DNA of 42,417 bases from a virus: positions 1 through 42,417 of the IMG/VR virus record IMGVR_UViG_3300009320_000038. One strand, written 5' to 3'. The notes below the pieces were generated by a model, which worked only from the letters and a program-made list of their open reading frames with translations, searched no databases and was not told the DNA's origin. Shown piece by piece: positions 21,842 to 30,797 of this stretch; within the stretch, counting starts at the first letter, position 1, and each line of letters opens with the position of its first letter. The position numbers and the translations under genes are program-made.

Positions 21842-22452
21842 ACATTTCTTGCTATACCAATAAAGAATTTAGCATCCTTCTCATTAGATAATGATTGAAA
21901 GTCTAATCCATTTAATGACTGACCAGCCCAAGAAATATTATTATAATACTTACCAACCATTTCCATTGCTTCTTCTAAAGTAAAAGAATGTAAATGATAT
22001 TCATTATCTACTTTGTCATACCTAACATTAGGCACAGAAAATATAAACATATCAGTCTTATCAACTGTATCTTTAATAAAGTTTTCTGGATTTTCCAAAT
22101 GTTCTAGTGTCTCAAAAGAAACTATAACATCAAACTTCTTCTTACTTTTAGGAAGCGGCTTATTAAGATCAGTCTTCTTAAACTTGTTAGGACAATAATA
22201 AGCTAACTGTTTACAATACTCTATTGCTTCCTCATCAATCTCCCAACCTGTAAGATCTTCAGCAACATAGCTCATAAGACTCATACCATAGCCCGTACCA
22301 CAAGCTGCATCACATACCTTTTTCTTCTCTACATACTTCAAGATAAAATTATATCTTGCAATGTGTTCTCTCAACAATCCTATCTGGCCATTAACCTGAG
22401 TAGGAATAAGACGTTCATAAGTGTCTTTGACTTTCTTTACTCGTTTAAACAT
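21838..22452 (-). CDS. Class I SAM-dependent methyltransferase, 204 aa
   Basis: VCDAACGTGYGMSLM at about 46-60 is the SAM loop, TGWEIDEEAIEYC the acidic region, and FDVIVSFETLEHLENPENFI a type 11 motif IV. FIFSVPN and YHLHSFTLEEA follow, a combination frequent in polysaccharide-cluster methyltransferases. It overlaps the upstream glycosyltransferase by 16 bases. It probably methylates a sugar of the same glycan as its neighbours. Confidence 0.85.
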   Translation of the reverse strand: MFKRVKKVKDTYERLIPTQVNGQIGLLREHIARYNFILKYVEKKKVCDAACGTGYGMSLMSYVAEDLTGWEIDEEAIEYCKQLAYYCPNKFKKTDLNKPLPKSKKKFDVIVSFETLEHLENPENFIKDTVDKTDMFIFSVPNVRYDKVDNEYHLHSFTLEEAMEMVGKYYNNISWAGQSLNGLDFQSLSNEKDAKFFIGIARNV

Positions 22453-23363
22453 AATTTTTTATATAGTTTAATTTTCTTTCTAGCTGCTATGTCCCAGCTA
22501 TATTTATTATTTAAAAATTCCCTTAGCTCTGGAGTTGGATCAGTCATCAAAGCATCTGATATTGCTTTCGTTACACTATCCTTAGTGTTAGGATCACAAT
22601 AAAAAATATTTGGAACATTGTCTGGAGTATAAGTATTTTTGGTGCAAACAATATTACATCCAGCCATTCCACCTTCTAACAAAGTATTTGGGAAAGGATC
22701 TATTAACGATGGTTGTACTACTACCTTTGTTCTTTCATAAAGTTGTATTAAATCGTTCTGTTCCATTCTACCATGATATTCAAACTTATATTTTGTACAT
22801 CTCTGATAATATTGTTGGTCATGTTGTGTTCCAACAAAATGAGGAACGACTCCAATGTCTTCACATATCTCACAAACTAACTTCTGTTGTTTCCTTGGAT
22901 GAAAAGAACCAACACATAATACATCTATATCTCTTTTCTTATTCTCAGAATAAAATACTTTATCTACTCCATTGAAAATATTAAAAAACTTACTATCGTA
23001 ACTATCAGGTAAGCCCATTGCTTTTTTCATTCTGTCTCTTTCTTTATCTGAGAAAACAATAATAGCAGAAGCATAATCTACTATTTGTTTCACTTGATCC
23101 ATGTCTCCTACATCTTCAAAGAAGATAGAAGAAACAACTAGCTTCTTACTATGGATGCTAGCCTGTACATAGGTTTGATAAGCCCAAGGAAAGTTGATAC
23201 CAAATGTATGAATGATATCAAACTGTGAGAAATCTTCATTAAGCAAATAAGAAAAAACTACCTCATGTCCTAAAGCTTCTATATGCTTTTTGAAATTCAA
23301 CATTTTCAGCACATCTCCGCCTAGCCAAGCATCAGGATTCCTGTTCGTAAATAATATTTGCAT
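22437..23363 (-). CDS. Glycosyltransferase, GT4-like, first gene of the glycan cassette, 308 aa
   Basis: GT-B pattern. The N-terminal half has GGDVLKMLNFKKHIEALGHEV and DIIHTFGINFPW. At the domain join there is FFNIFNGVDKVFYSENK and VLCVGSFHPRKQQKLV, and the donor site is VVVQPSLIDPFPNTLLEGGMAGCNIV (about 215-240, PNTLLE being the E-x7-E equivalent). It begins 55 bases after the capsid stop codon, with a large hairpin in between. Late-strand position implies expression together with virion proteins. Confidence 0.85.
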   Translation of the reverse strand: MQILFTNRNPDAWLGGDVLKMLNFKKHIEALGHEVVFSYLLNEDFSQFDIIHTFGINFPWAYQTYVQASIHSKKLVVSSIFFEDVGDMDQVKQIVDYASAIIVFSDKERDRMKKAMGLPDSYDSKFFNIFNGVDKVFYSENKKRDIDVLCVGSFHPRKQQKLVCEICEDIGVVPHFVGTQHDQQYYQRCTKYKFEYHGRMEQNDLIQLYERTKVVVQPSLIDPFPNTLLEGGMAGCNIVCTKNTYTPDNVPNIFYCDPNTKDSVTKAISDALMTDPTPELREFLNNKYSWDIAARKKIKLYKKLCLNE

Positions 23364-23367
23364 AATA

Positions 23368-23420
23368 TAATAGTCTAATTGCTTCGCCCCAAGAATGAGG
23401 CGAAACGTAACAGACTATTA
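23368..23420 (-). promoter_or_regulatory. Two-part hairpin between the capsid gene and the glycan cassette
   Basis: An outer 9-bp perfect stem (23368-23376 with 23412-23420) encloses an inner stem TTCGCC/GGCGAA (23383-23388 with 23399-23404). On the minus strand the inner stem extends by one G-U and one G-C pair. The capsid stop codon lies in the outer stem. No T-run follows, so a pure terminator is unlikely. A partial terminator, processing site or mRNA stabiliser that lowers cassette expression relative to capsid is plausible. Confidence 0.65.
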
Positions 23421-24380
23421 ATCTGTAACTGCTGTAGCGAAACAATCAAGTTCAACAACGTTTGCTTGCACTGCGTTAGAAGTACCGTAAGATACGCTAG
23501 TTGCAACACCCCATTGCTGTCCATAATCATATTCCTCTTCTGACCAGTCAGGCAGTTGAGAATAACCAGAAGCAAATGCTTCTCCACCAAATGCAATACT
23601 TCGTGTTTTGCTAGCGGCATAGTTAATGTTATGGGACTCTTTAACGATTACACCATTTAATACACCTAGAGCTCCAGTGAATAGAGGATTCATTTCACCG
23701 TCAGCACCAGCATATTTGTGTACATCAGACCAGTTTAAGTCAGCAGTATTTGTTTGTAAGTAATGAGCATCGTAAGGATGGATTACTATACAATACAATT
23801 GATAACCGTTACCTACTCTGATAGGTAATGCACGATTGAATGTTAATTGAGTATGAACTTTAGCTAATTCACTAGCATCTAGTTCATCACCAAGATTCAA
23901 TGTAGCATAGTTAGTTGCATCACCAGCAAATTGAGCCCATGTTCTTGCTGTAATGGCTTGAGCAAACATTAAGTTATCAAGTCTGTCAGCTAACCAATAA
24001 GCCAATCGGCCTTTGGCAGCATTACGGATATCAAAGTTTACTTTTTGTCTAGCATCTTTGTCTTCCGCTACACCATGTCTGTAACGACTAGGTGTGATTG
24101 TTAGTTGAGAAATTCTTAGTTTCTCTTCGTTACCCACTAAGGTATTAGATCCAATTTGACCAGCACCTGTTAGGTTAGAAAGCGTTTGAACGTGAATCTG
24201 ATCTCCAGGTTCTTTTGTCAAATCATCTTTACGGATGATAGGGGCACCAGACCCTTGAGGTCCTTCAAAATTGTGCCAGAACATCTGTTTCTCAGCTTCA
24301 ACGATAAGCTCTTTAGCCCAAATCTCTGGAATCGCTGAATCTAAATCAGTAGTGTTCGTAACGTTTAATGGATACGCCAT
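23418..24380 (-). CDS. Major capsid protein, N4-gp56-like family, 320 aa
   Basis: The start (TTDLDSAIPEIWAKELIVEAEKQMFW), the DDLTKEPGDQIHVQTLSNLTGAG segment, LVGNEEKLRISQLTITPSRYRHGVAEDKD and DIRNAAKGRLAYWLADRLDNLMF are the conserved blocks of the N4 gp56 HK97-fold capsid family. The length is normal. It follows the scaffold gene and shares its promoter at 25060-25089. The glycan cassette starts immediately downstream, making the capsid a candidate glycosylation target. Confidence 0.9.
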   Translation of the reverse strand: MAYPLNVTNTTDLDSAIPEIWAKELIVEAEKQMFWHNFEGPQGSGAPIIRKDDLTKEPGDQIHVQTLSNLTGAGQIGSNTLVGNEEKLRISQLTITPSRYRHGVAEDKDARQKVNFDIRNAAKGRLAYWLADRLDNLMFAQAITARTWAQFAGDATNYATLNLGDELDASELAKVHTQLTFNRALPIRVGNGYQLYCIVIHPYDAHYLQTNTADLNWSDVHKYAGADGEMNPLFTGALGVLNGVIVKESHNINYAASKTRSIAFGGEAFASGYSQLPDWSEEEYDYGQQWGVATSVSYGTSNAVQANVVELDCFATAVTD

Positions 24381-24420
24381 ACTAATTTAGCATTAATTTT
24401 TAAGATCGTATGGCTAGTTC

Positions 24421-24978
24421 CTATTTTTTATTTGCTTGTTCTGTAACTGCTCTTAGAAATTCTGTTCTTTCTTTTTCAGGAAGTTTGCCATACTCCGAAT
24501 AGTGCATATTAGTAACGTCTTGATTAGCTTCGGAAGAAGCCTCTTTTGATGGAGGATTAGGAGCAACAAAGCCTTTCTTCTCTTCAGGCTTTTCTTCGCC
24601 TTCAGCTTCAGGCTCTTTCTTTTCAGAAGGTTCTTCACCTTCCTTAGGCTTATCGCCTTGTCCTAACTTCTCATCCAGAGCTTTCATCTTTTCAATATAT
24701 TCTTCCTTGCTTTCAGCTACTAGCCCTAATTCGGGGTTATCCTCAAGGTATTTATTGGCCTTGGGATACTTAGAAACTAACTCAGATTGAGTAGCCTTTA
24801 GTTCAAGACGCTGAATTTCAGCATCCTTCTCTGCTAGCTTACCCTCAACATTTCGTCGTTTCTCTTCTTCATTTTTAGACTTTGCCCATACTTGGTCAAA
24901 GCGTTCCTTAGGTACTGAAGAAACCTTTTTGTCGGAGCTTTCCTCTTGCGGTGAGGACTTTGTTTCGTCGTTAGACAT
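24421..24978 (-). CDS. Scaffold protein, 185 aa
   Basis: Very acidic and Glu/Lys-rich, with a central coiled-coil region (NEEEKRRNVEGKLAEKDAEIQRLELKATQ), a Pro/Glu-rich flexible stretch and a helical C-terminus. Composition, size and position directly before the capsid gene are those of phage scaffolding proteins. It has no catalytic motif. It is the first gene after a strong promoter with a leader of about 75 bases. Confidence 0.75.
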   Translation of the reverse strand: MSNDETKSSPQEESSDKKVSSVPKERFDQVWAKSKNEEEKRRNVEGKLAEKDAEIQRLELKATQSELVSKYPKANKYLEDNPELGLVAESKEEYIEKMKALDEKLGQGDKPKEGEEPSEKKEPEAEGEEKPEEKKGFVAPNPPSKEASSEANQDVTNMHYSEYGKLPEKERTEFLRAVTEQANKK

Positions 24979-25059
24979 AATTTTTTTCGCTTACATTTTT
25001 TAAATGAGGAATGGCCTCAGGCTTCCTTTTGCGGTAGGAAGAACACCATCCTTATGTAT

Positions 25060-25089
25060 ATAATAAAACATTATATATTTTCGTGTCAA
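25060..25089 (-). promoter_or_regulatory. Strong late promoter for scaffold and capsid genes
   Basis: On the minus strand TTGACA (25084-25089), an 18-base spacer and TATTAT (25060-25065). It abuts the end of the 884-aa gene and would boost transcription of scaffold and capsid, the most abundant virion components. Confidence 0.75.
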
Positions 25090-27744
25090 CTACTGATCTA
25101 ATAATTCTTCTAATTGCCGTATCTTTTTCTTTAGTTTCTTGTCTTGAGTTTTGCCTCTTTCACCTTTATCACGTTCATTAATTTTCTTTATTTCTCTTTC
25201 TAAAGCTTTTATTTCTTCTTCATGTTCATAAGCTCTCCAATCTCTTTCTTCTTCTAAGCTAAACTCTTCAGTTCTAATACCAAGTATTTTCTCTAATAAA
25301 ACATCAGGCAAGCTATATCTTCGTCCATTATAATCACGATCTATTTCAACTTCACCAAGTATAGATTCTTGTAATCTTTCACCTAAATTAGTCTGCCCAG
25401 CAGCTTTTAATATCTTCGCACCAGACTGTCCTAGTAATGGTGGAGCTACTAAATCCTCAAAATATATAGCAAACTTCTTAATCTTTTCATCAACAGTATC
25501 TGTTTCTGCCCATATTTCTCTACCAGTAAACATATTTTTATTACCAAAACCAGCTACTAAAGCACTAAATACAGGGGTATTTGGTCTTAACATATCATCT
25601 TCAACTGATCCCCAAGGGAAAATATAACCTAAATCAAGGTATCTTGATCTTCCAGTCTCATCATTAAACACTTCAGGAAGCCTTAAATAAGCACCTGATT
25701 CTTGCATATAAGGTTTAAATACCTCTTTTTCTTCTTCCACTTTATCTTCTGGCGACATCTCTTCTACAAACTTCATGCCTTTACCAAACTTACTAATTTT
25801 TGTAGGAGCTTGCATAACAGTTTCCGCTACTCTAGGAATAGCTTTATATGTAAATGTTAGGAAAGGAGAACCAACAACTGGATACTTTCTTAATTTATCT
25901 ACAACATCAGGTACACGACTATAATCAAATAAAGATTTCTGTGCTGATTTATAAGCTTGTAATGGATCTAATCCTTTAGCTCTCTTAGACATATAATGGG
26001 TAAGCTTAAAAAATTCTTCTTCAGCTTGATAAACATTACCAGCTTTATTAGTTACACCTTTATATCCATCCCATAATTTTGTAAATACATTTCCTCCTTT
26101 ACCTTTCTGAATATTAGCTAATAGCTCTGCCATTTCAGATCCAAAGTATGTATCAGCACCAAGCCCAACCTTCTTTGCCTCTTGATACATTGGACCTTTA
26201 TTAATATATTCTTTAGCAGCTTTAATATAATTATCAACTCTATGAATAGGAACTCCACCCATATCATTAAGAATTGCATTACTCATCATATTTCTAAAAT
26301 GAGTAGCAGGATTAAGAACTGTCTTGTTGGCTTTCCAAGCAGCATGAAACTTCTGAATAGCATTTGAATCAGCGCCTTTATTAATCACTCTATTCAAATC
26401 CCACCATTGAGCATTAGGCACAAACTTACCAGACAAGGATCCCCATCTATCTCCTTCAGGCATTAATCTATATCCACTAGCTTCATCTCCAAGTTTAACA
26501 ATATCATCTGCAGTCTTAGCCCACTTCTCACTAACAGTATTAAATAACTTAGTAAATTCTTTTATCTTAGTTTGTTCTGTTACAGTCTTTAATAAAGCAT
26601 AAGCAGGATCTTTAATCTCAGTTAATCCTTCTTCAACAGCATTTAATGGTTTAACTTTATTATTAATTGTATATCCTTTGTTACCTAGATCAGAAACAAT
26701 ATCATCTAACTGAGCTTTGTCAGCAGCTTCAACAAATTGAGATGGGGTACCTGGACTCTTCTGATACCATACGCCCCATTTATCCTGTCTCATCTTCAAA
26801 GGATTAATTGGAATACCAGTTGGCTTTAATCCTTTCTCTACAAACTGACCAACCTTCTGACCTGTATCATATTCCAAATAAGACTTTCTAAGATATTTAC
26901 CAAAGTATTTATCAAATGTTTCATCAGCTAAATAACCAAGTCTCTTTCCTTCTTCAGAAAAACCTTTAATGAAATCAACAGTTTCATGTGCAAGCTTAGT
27001 AGCAGCTTCGTCAGAAGTCTTACCACTGCCTGTAGTAATCACATCATATATTTCTTCTTTAACTTTAGTACCATACTTATTCATTTGTGTAGCCAAGTTC
27101 TTTCCTGCTGTCATATCAACTCCCATTACTCTCTCAGCAGTTTCAAGTTGATCTACAAAATCTTTAGATCTTCCAGCTTTTAAAGAGAACATAGTTAATA
27201 ATTCAGAACCTTTTTGTCCAGTAGCAACTTTACTTACAAGCTTATCTACTCCCATCACTGTACTTAATTTTTTACCTTTGGTTAAAAGATTAACTCCTTT
27301 ACCAACTACACCAGCAGCTTTAGCTGGAGGTATAGCCCACAATGGATCAAGAGCTACATCCATTCCTAATCCAACAGCAGTTAAAGGACTAAACCCTTCT
27401 ACTCCTGCTTTCTCTGGTAATACATCCATCCATGATTCTCTACCTTTAACACCAGACACAAAGCTTTCACCAATAGTTGTTCCTGGCTTTTCCATTCCAA
27501 GAATGTTTCTACCTACACCAGCAACTCCATATTGTCCTGTTTGTAATATATCAAAGAAATCCATTACTCTACCACCAGATAAATATTCTTGTTTACCTTG
27601 TGATAATGTTGTTGGTATATCAGCTAAATCTCTTACAGCTCCTGTAGACTGAAGAGGTTGAGAAGTCTGCAAAGACGGGGAAGTTTTCTTCCACTCTTCT
27701 TCAGCTTGTTTTTGTTGTTGTAATGATCCCCAATTAATTGCCAT
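25090..27744 (-). CDS. Large internal virion / ejection protein with LPD-like region, 884 aa
   Basis: Starts MAINWGSLQQQKQAEEEW. The central segment (KANKTVLNPATHFRNMMSN, AEEEFFKLTHYMSKRAKGLDPLQAYKSAQKSLFDYS, RKYPVVGSPFLTFTYKAIPR) resembles conserved parts of 'large polyvalent protein' type regions in phage internal proteins. The C-terminus is highly charged. The hydrophobic PFLTFTYK region may contact membrane. In podoviruses several large proteins between portal and capsid are ejected with the DNA. It is the last of four such genes here. Confidence 0.6.
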   Translation of the reverse strand: MAINWGSLQQQKQAEEEWKKTSPSLQTSQPLQSTGAVRDLADIPTTLSQGKQEYLSGGRVMDFFDILQTGQYGVAGVGRNILGMEKPGTTIGESFVSGVKGRESWMDVLPEKAGVEGFSPLTAVGLGMDVALDPLWAIPPAKAAGVVGKGVNLLTKGKKLSTVMGVDKLVSKVATGQKGSELLTMFSLKAGRSKDFVDQLETAERVMGVDMTAGKNLATQMNKYGTKVKEEIYDVITTGSGKTSDEAATKLAHETVDFIKGFSEEGKRLGYLADETFDKYFGKYLRKSYLEYDTGQKVGQFVEKGLKPTGIPINPLKMRQDKWGVWYQKSPGTPSQFVEAADKAQLDDIVSDLGNKGYTINNKVKPLNAVEEGLTEIKDPAYALLKTVTEQTKIKEFTKLFNTVSEKWAKTADDIVKLGDEASGYRLMPEGDRWGSLSGKFVPNAQWWDLNRVINKGADSNAIQKFHAAWKANKTVLNPATHFRNMMSNAILNDMGGVPIHRVDNYIKAAKEYINKGPMYQEAKKVGLGADTYFGSEMAELLANIQKGKGGNVFTKLWDGYKGVTNKAGNVYQAEEEFFKLTHYMSKRAKGLDPLQAYKSAQKSLFDYSRVPDVVDKLRKYPVVGSPFLTFTYKAIPRVAETVMQAPTKISKFGKGMKFVEEMSPEDKVEEEKEVFKPYMQESGAYLRLPEVFNDETGRSRYLDLGYIFPWGSVEDDMLRPNTPVFSALVAGFGNKNMFTGREIWAETDTVDEKIKKFAIYFEDLVAPPLLGQSGAKILKAAGQTNLGERLQESILGEVEIDRDYNGRRYSLPDVLLEKILGIRTEEFSLEEERDWRAYEHEEEIKALEREIKKINERDKGERGKTQDKKLKKKIRQLEELLDQ

Positions 27745-27748
27745 ATAT

Positions 27749-29185
27749 TTATTTTATGAATGGTTTAACTAAAGCCTCAATAGTTTCCTTAACTACTTTT
27801 TCTGGTACACTACCAATTTGATCCAAAACTTTTGAAACCTTTTTAAATAAAGCATCATCTTCCATAAATAACTTTTCTAATACTGGAGCAGTAACTCCCT
27901 CTAAAGTTTTACCAATAATATTAAATGTTTTATCAGCAGCTTGAAAAACATTACTTTCAACAATCTTTTCTTTGGTGTCTCTTGTTTCTTGAGTTTTCTT
28001 TTCTCCTCTTAATGTTTCTACAGCCTTTTTAACTCCACCTGGTTTATATTTTTCACCAGTTTCTTGTTCATATAGTTTAGCCTTCTCTTCTAAAATAGTT
28101 CCTGCTTGTGCTTCTTTACCAATTACTCCAGAAGTTACAACCTTTGTACCTTGTTTCAATAATTCTTTAGCAACACTTATAGTTTTAGTTGCAGCAGGAA
28201 TCTTTGCTGATCTAAGTAAATCAGTAGCAGCTTTATGTAGCTTACTAGGATCTTGTAATATATCTGGAGCTCCACCTTGTTTTCTAAGTTCTAATATCAA
28301 AGACTTTTCTTGTCCTGTTAATTTGTCCCATCTTTGTACTAATGTTTTATCACTTGAAATTTGTGAAGCAATATCATGTCTAGGAATTTCACCAATAGTT
28401 TTACCAGACTTATCTAAAACTGGTTCTTTATATTTTGCATACTCAGTAAGCTGAGGCATCTTTGCTTTATTTCCTAATTGACTTACACCATAAGCAGTAG
28501 CATTTAATCCAGCTCCTAATACTGCACCAACAGCAGCTCCAGTAGCAATTTCTTTTGCTCCTTTATCTTCAACAGCAGCACCAGCCCCACCTAATACTCC
28601 ACCGCCAGCAGCACCTTTCAATGCAGCACCAGCCAAGCTAGCACTCTTACCAGCAGGAGCAGCAACCATAGCAGCAGTGCCAACAGCCTCACCAATAACT
28701 TGCTTTGGACTTTTTGCTGTACCAGGAGAAATCTCTTTTAAATTTTCTGGTGTTAATAATTCTTCATCAACTAACATTTGAAACTCAGGAGTAAAAGTAA
28801 AAGCAGCACCACCTAATGTTTCACCAAACTTTCTAGGAAAATAAGTTCCAGCTTTAGCAATACCAGTAGCAACATTAGGAATTTGTTGTGTAAATATATC
28901 TTTATAAATATGACTAAAATCTTTAGCAACTCCACTCATGTTATCAATGAGTTCACCAGTAGCTTTGTTCTGTGAGTCTGCACCCTTCTCTACTCCTTCA
29001 CCTACAAAACTTGCTAAGTCTCTTACACCAGTAACTAAGTCTTGAGCTTTCTCTTTATAAAAATTAGGAATTTCTTTAGTGTATACTTCCTTTAATTTTT
29101 GACGGTTCTCAAGAGCTTCCTCTTTTGTAGTAGTAGGATTAAATGCTTCATTAATAAATTTTTTAAAAAAATCTTTCACTCCCAT
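27749..29185 (-). CDS. Ejection-type protein with glycine-zipper membrane segments, 478 aa
   Basis: The ATG at 29185 is chosen because the longer ORF upstream only overlaps the neighbouring gene. The N-terminus MGVKDFFKKFINEAF forms an amphipathic helix. Residues about 175-240 are Ala/Gly-rich (GAALKGAAGGGVLGGAGAA, IATGAAVGAVLGAGLNA), a pattern typical of proteins that insert into membranes as helical pores. The C-terminal VVKETIEALVKPFIK is again amphipathic. It is likely part of a trans-envelope DNA-ejection channel. Confidence 0.6.
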   Translation of the reverse strand: MGVKDFFKKFINEAFNPTTTKEEALENRQKLKEVYTKEIPNFYKEKAQDLVTGVRDLASFVGEGVEKGADSQNKATGELIDNMSGVAKDFSHIYKDIFTQQIPNVATGIAKAGTYFPRKFGETLGGAAFTFTPEFQMLVDEELLTPENLKEISPGTAKSPKQVIGEAVGTAAMVAAPAGKSASLAGAALKGAAGGGVLGGAGAAVEDKGAKEIATGAAVGAVLGAGLNATAYGVSQLGNKAKMPQLTEYAKYKEPVLDKSGKTIGEIPRHDIASQISSDKTLVQRWDKLTGQEKSLILELRKQGGAPDILQDPSKLHKAATDLLRSAKIPAATKTISVAKELLKQGTKVVTSGVIGKEAQAGTILEEKAKLYEQETGEKYKPGGVKKAVETLRGEKKTQETRDTKEKIVESNVFQAADKTFNIIGKTLEGVTAPVLEKLFMEDDALFKKVSKVLDQIGSVPEKVVKETIEALVKPFIK

Positions 29186-29189
29186 ATAT

Positions 29190-30794
29190 TTAAAATAATT
29201 TCTTAAGTAAGTTATTAAACCAACCTTGGCTTTCTTCTTCTTCTGGTTCTTGTGGTGGTTCTGGTTGAGTTGGTTGTGGAGTTGTACCACCAAACGATTC
29301 AGTAATATCTGTTAATGATGGTTGCAATCCTGGTGCTCCTGTTTCTTTTAATATGTCAGTAAAATCTTGTTGTGGTTGTTCTTCAGGTGCTAACGGAATC
29401 TCTGGTCCTTGATCCATTACTAACTCTTCTTCTTCTTCAAGATCTTTTAATTCTAAAGGTAATCCAGTTTGAGTAACATTAGATGCTGGCACTTGAAAAT
29501 ATGCTCCAGGTAATTCTTTTACTTTAGTAAATCCTTCTGCATATCCCCATGACTCTGCTATTTCTTTCCATCCTTCAACTTGTGGAAGAGGTCTCATTGC
29601 ATCACCATCAAGATAATATAATTTATCTTCATTATCTTTAAACCAACTACCAGCAACAGGAAGTCCACTTACATCAGCAGCTTTATCTATATACATTTGA
29701 TCGTATACAGCTTTTTGTTCAATGGTACTAGCCTTGTAAACTGATGGATGTTTATGTGCCATTAAAGCTTTAAACTCTTCTTCATTTGGTTTAACATTTA
29801 AATCAATTACAACTGGTTGTACAGTTCCATCTGGATATTCAACTGGTCCATATAAAATATTTCCCTCTTCATCAAACTCCCCCTTGAAAGACATATTATT
29901 AGGACCCTTTAAATGAATTGTTCTTTGAGTTTTTTCTTGTTGTAAATATTGAGCAGCTTCTGGATTTACAATTTCTTTTGATTCTTCAACTAAATAAAAA
30001 GTATTGTTTCCAGTATAAGGATCAGCACCATAATAATAATCATAATCATCCATAGCTTCTATCTCAGCTACAGTAACTTGTTCATATCCATTCTCTGTCC
30101 AAATATCAATAGCAGTATTTTCTTTATCAATATTTTCTACAATCTTTCCATTCTCATCTACATTAATAGAATCAATATAAGACATAAACTCAACTCCATC
30201 TTTTGTAGTATGACTTACTAAATTACTTTTTCTATCCCATAAAGCTCTAGCATTATCTTCTAATACATAACTACTTTTACTATCATCTTTAAAAACACTA
30301 TCAGTTGTCTCATCATATTCTGGATTATATCCATACATAGCAAGACCATCTGATAAAGTTTTCTCTTGTTTCTCAATCCAATTCTGAACTTCCTTTGGAG
30401 CATCTTCAGCTCTAGCTTGAAGAACAGGATTGTTTTCCATATTAACAACCTCACCAATAAAAGCTTTATACTCTTCAAGTTTTTTAATTACTTCTGTATC
30501 TCTTTGAGCACCAGACACATATCCCAATCTATAAGCAGTATTAAGATCAGCAAGATCTTTTGTGATCTCATTCATCTGTGCTACATAATTTTTTTCAAAT
30601 TCACTAAAGGCAGCAGCCCTTGCTTTAGAACCTCCGCCACCACCACCGCCACCACGACTAGGTGGAAATATTACAGTTTCATATTGCATTATACGACGAA
30701 GTCTAGCTAACTCAGCATTAGCATCTGATACTCCAACTCTTTTAGTATTATCATAGGGAGCTCCTGGTTTTGTAAAATATCTTCGTACAGCCAT
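29190..30794 (-). CDS. Large virion protein with octaglycine linker, 534 aa
   Basis: A basic N-terminus (VRRYFTKPGAPYDN) precedes an uninterrupted run of eight glycines near residue 50. Helical and beta-rich parts follow, then an acidic Pro/Gln/Glu-rich stretch and a terminal amphipathic helix (GWFNNLLKKLF). The terminal helix suggests membrane contact during DNA delivery. It sits in the block of four large genes between portal and scaffold. No family recognised. Confidence 0.55.
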   Translation of the reverse strand: MAVRRYFTKPGAPYDNTKRVGVSDANAELARLRRIMQYETVIFPPSRGGGGGGGGSKARAAAFSEFEKNYVAQMNEITKDLADLNTAYRLGYVSGAQRDTEVIKKLEEYKAFIGEVVNMENNPVLQARAEDAPKEVQNWIEKQEKTLSDGLAMYGYNPEYDETTDSVFKDDSKSSYVLEDNARALWDRKSNLVSHTTKDGVEFMSYIDSINVDENGKIVENIDKENTAIDIWTENGYEQVTVAEIEAMDDYDYYYGADPYTGNNTFYLVEESKEIVNPEAAQYLQQEKTQRTIHLKGPNNMSFKGEFDEEGNILYGPVEYPDGTVQPVVIDLNVKPNEEEFKALMAHKHPSVYKASTIEQKAVYDQMYIDKAADVSGLPVAGSWFKDNEDKLYYLDGDAMRPLPQVEGWKEIAESWGYAEGFTKVKELPGAYFQVPASNVTQTGLPLELKDLEEEEELVMDQGPEIPLAPEEQPQQDFTDILKETGAPGLQPSLTDITESFGGTTPQPTQPEPPQEPEEEESQGWFNNLLKKLF

Positions 30795-30797
30795 ATA

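Noticed and set aside
29186-29293. N-terminal extension of the 478-aa protein
   Set aside because: The extra 36 residues come from reading out of frame through the end of the preceding gene and have odd Gln/His/Asn-Lys composition. ATG 29185 follows the stop with normal spacing.
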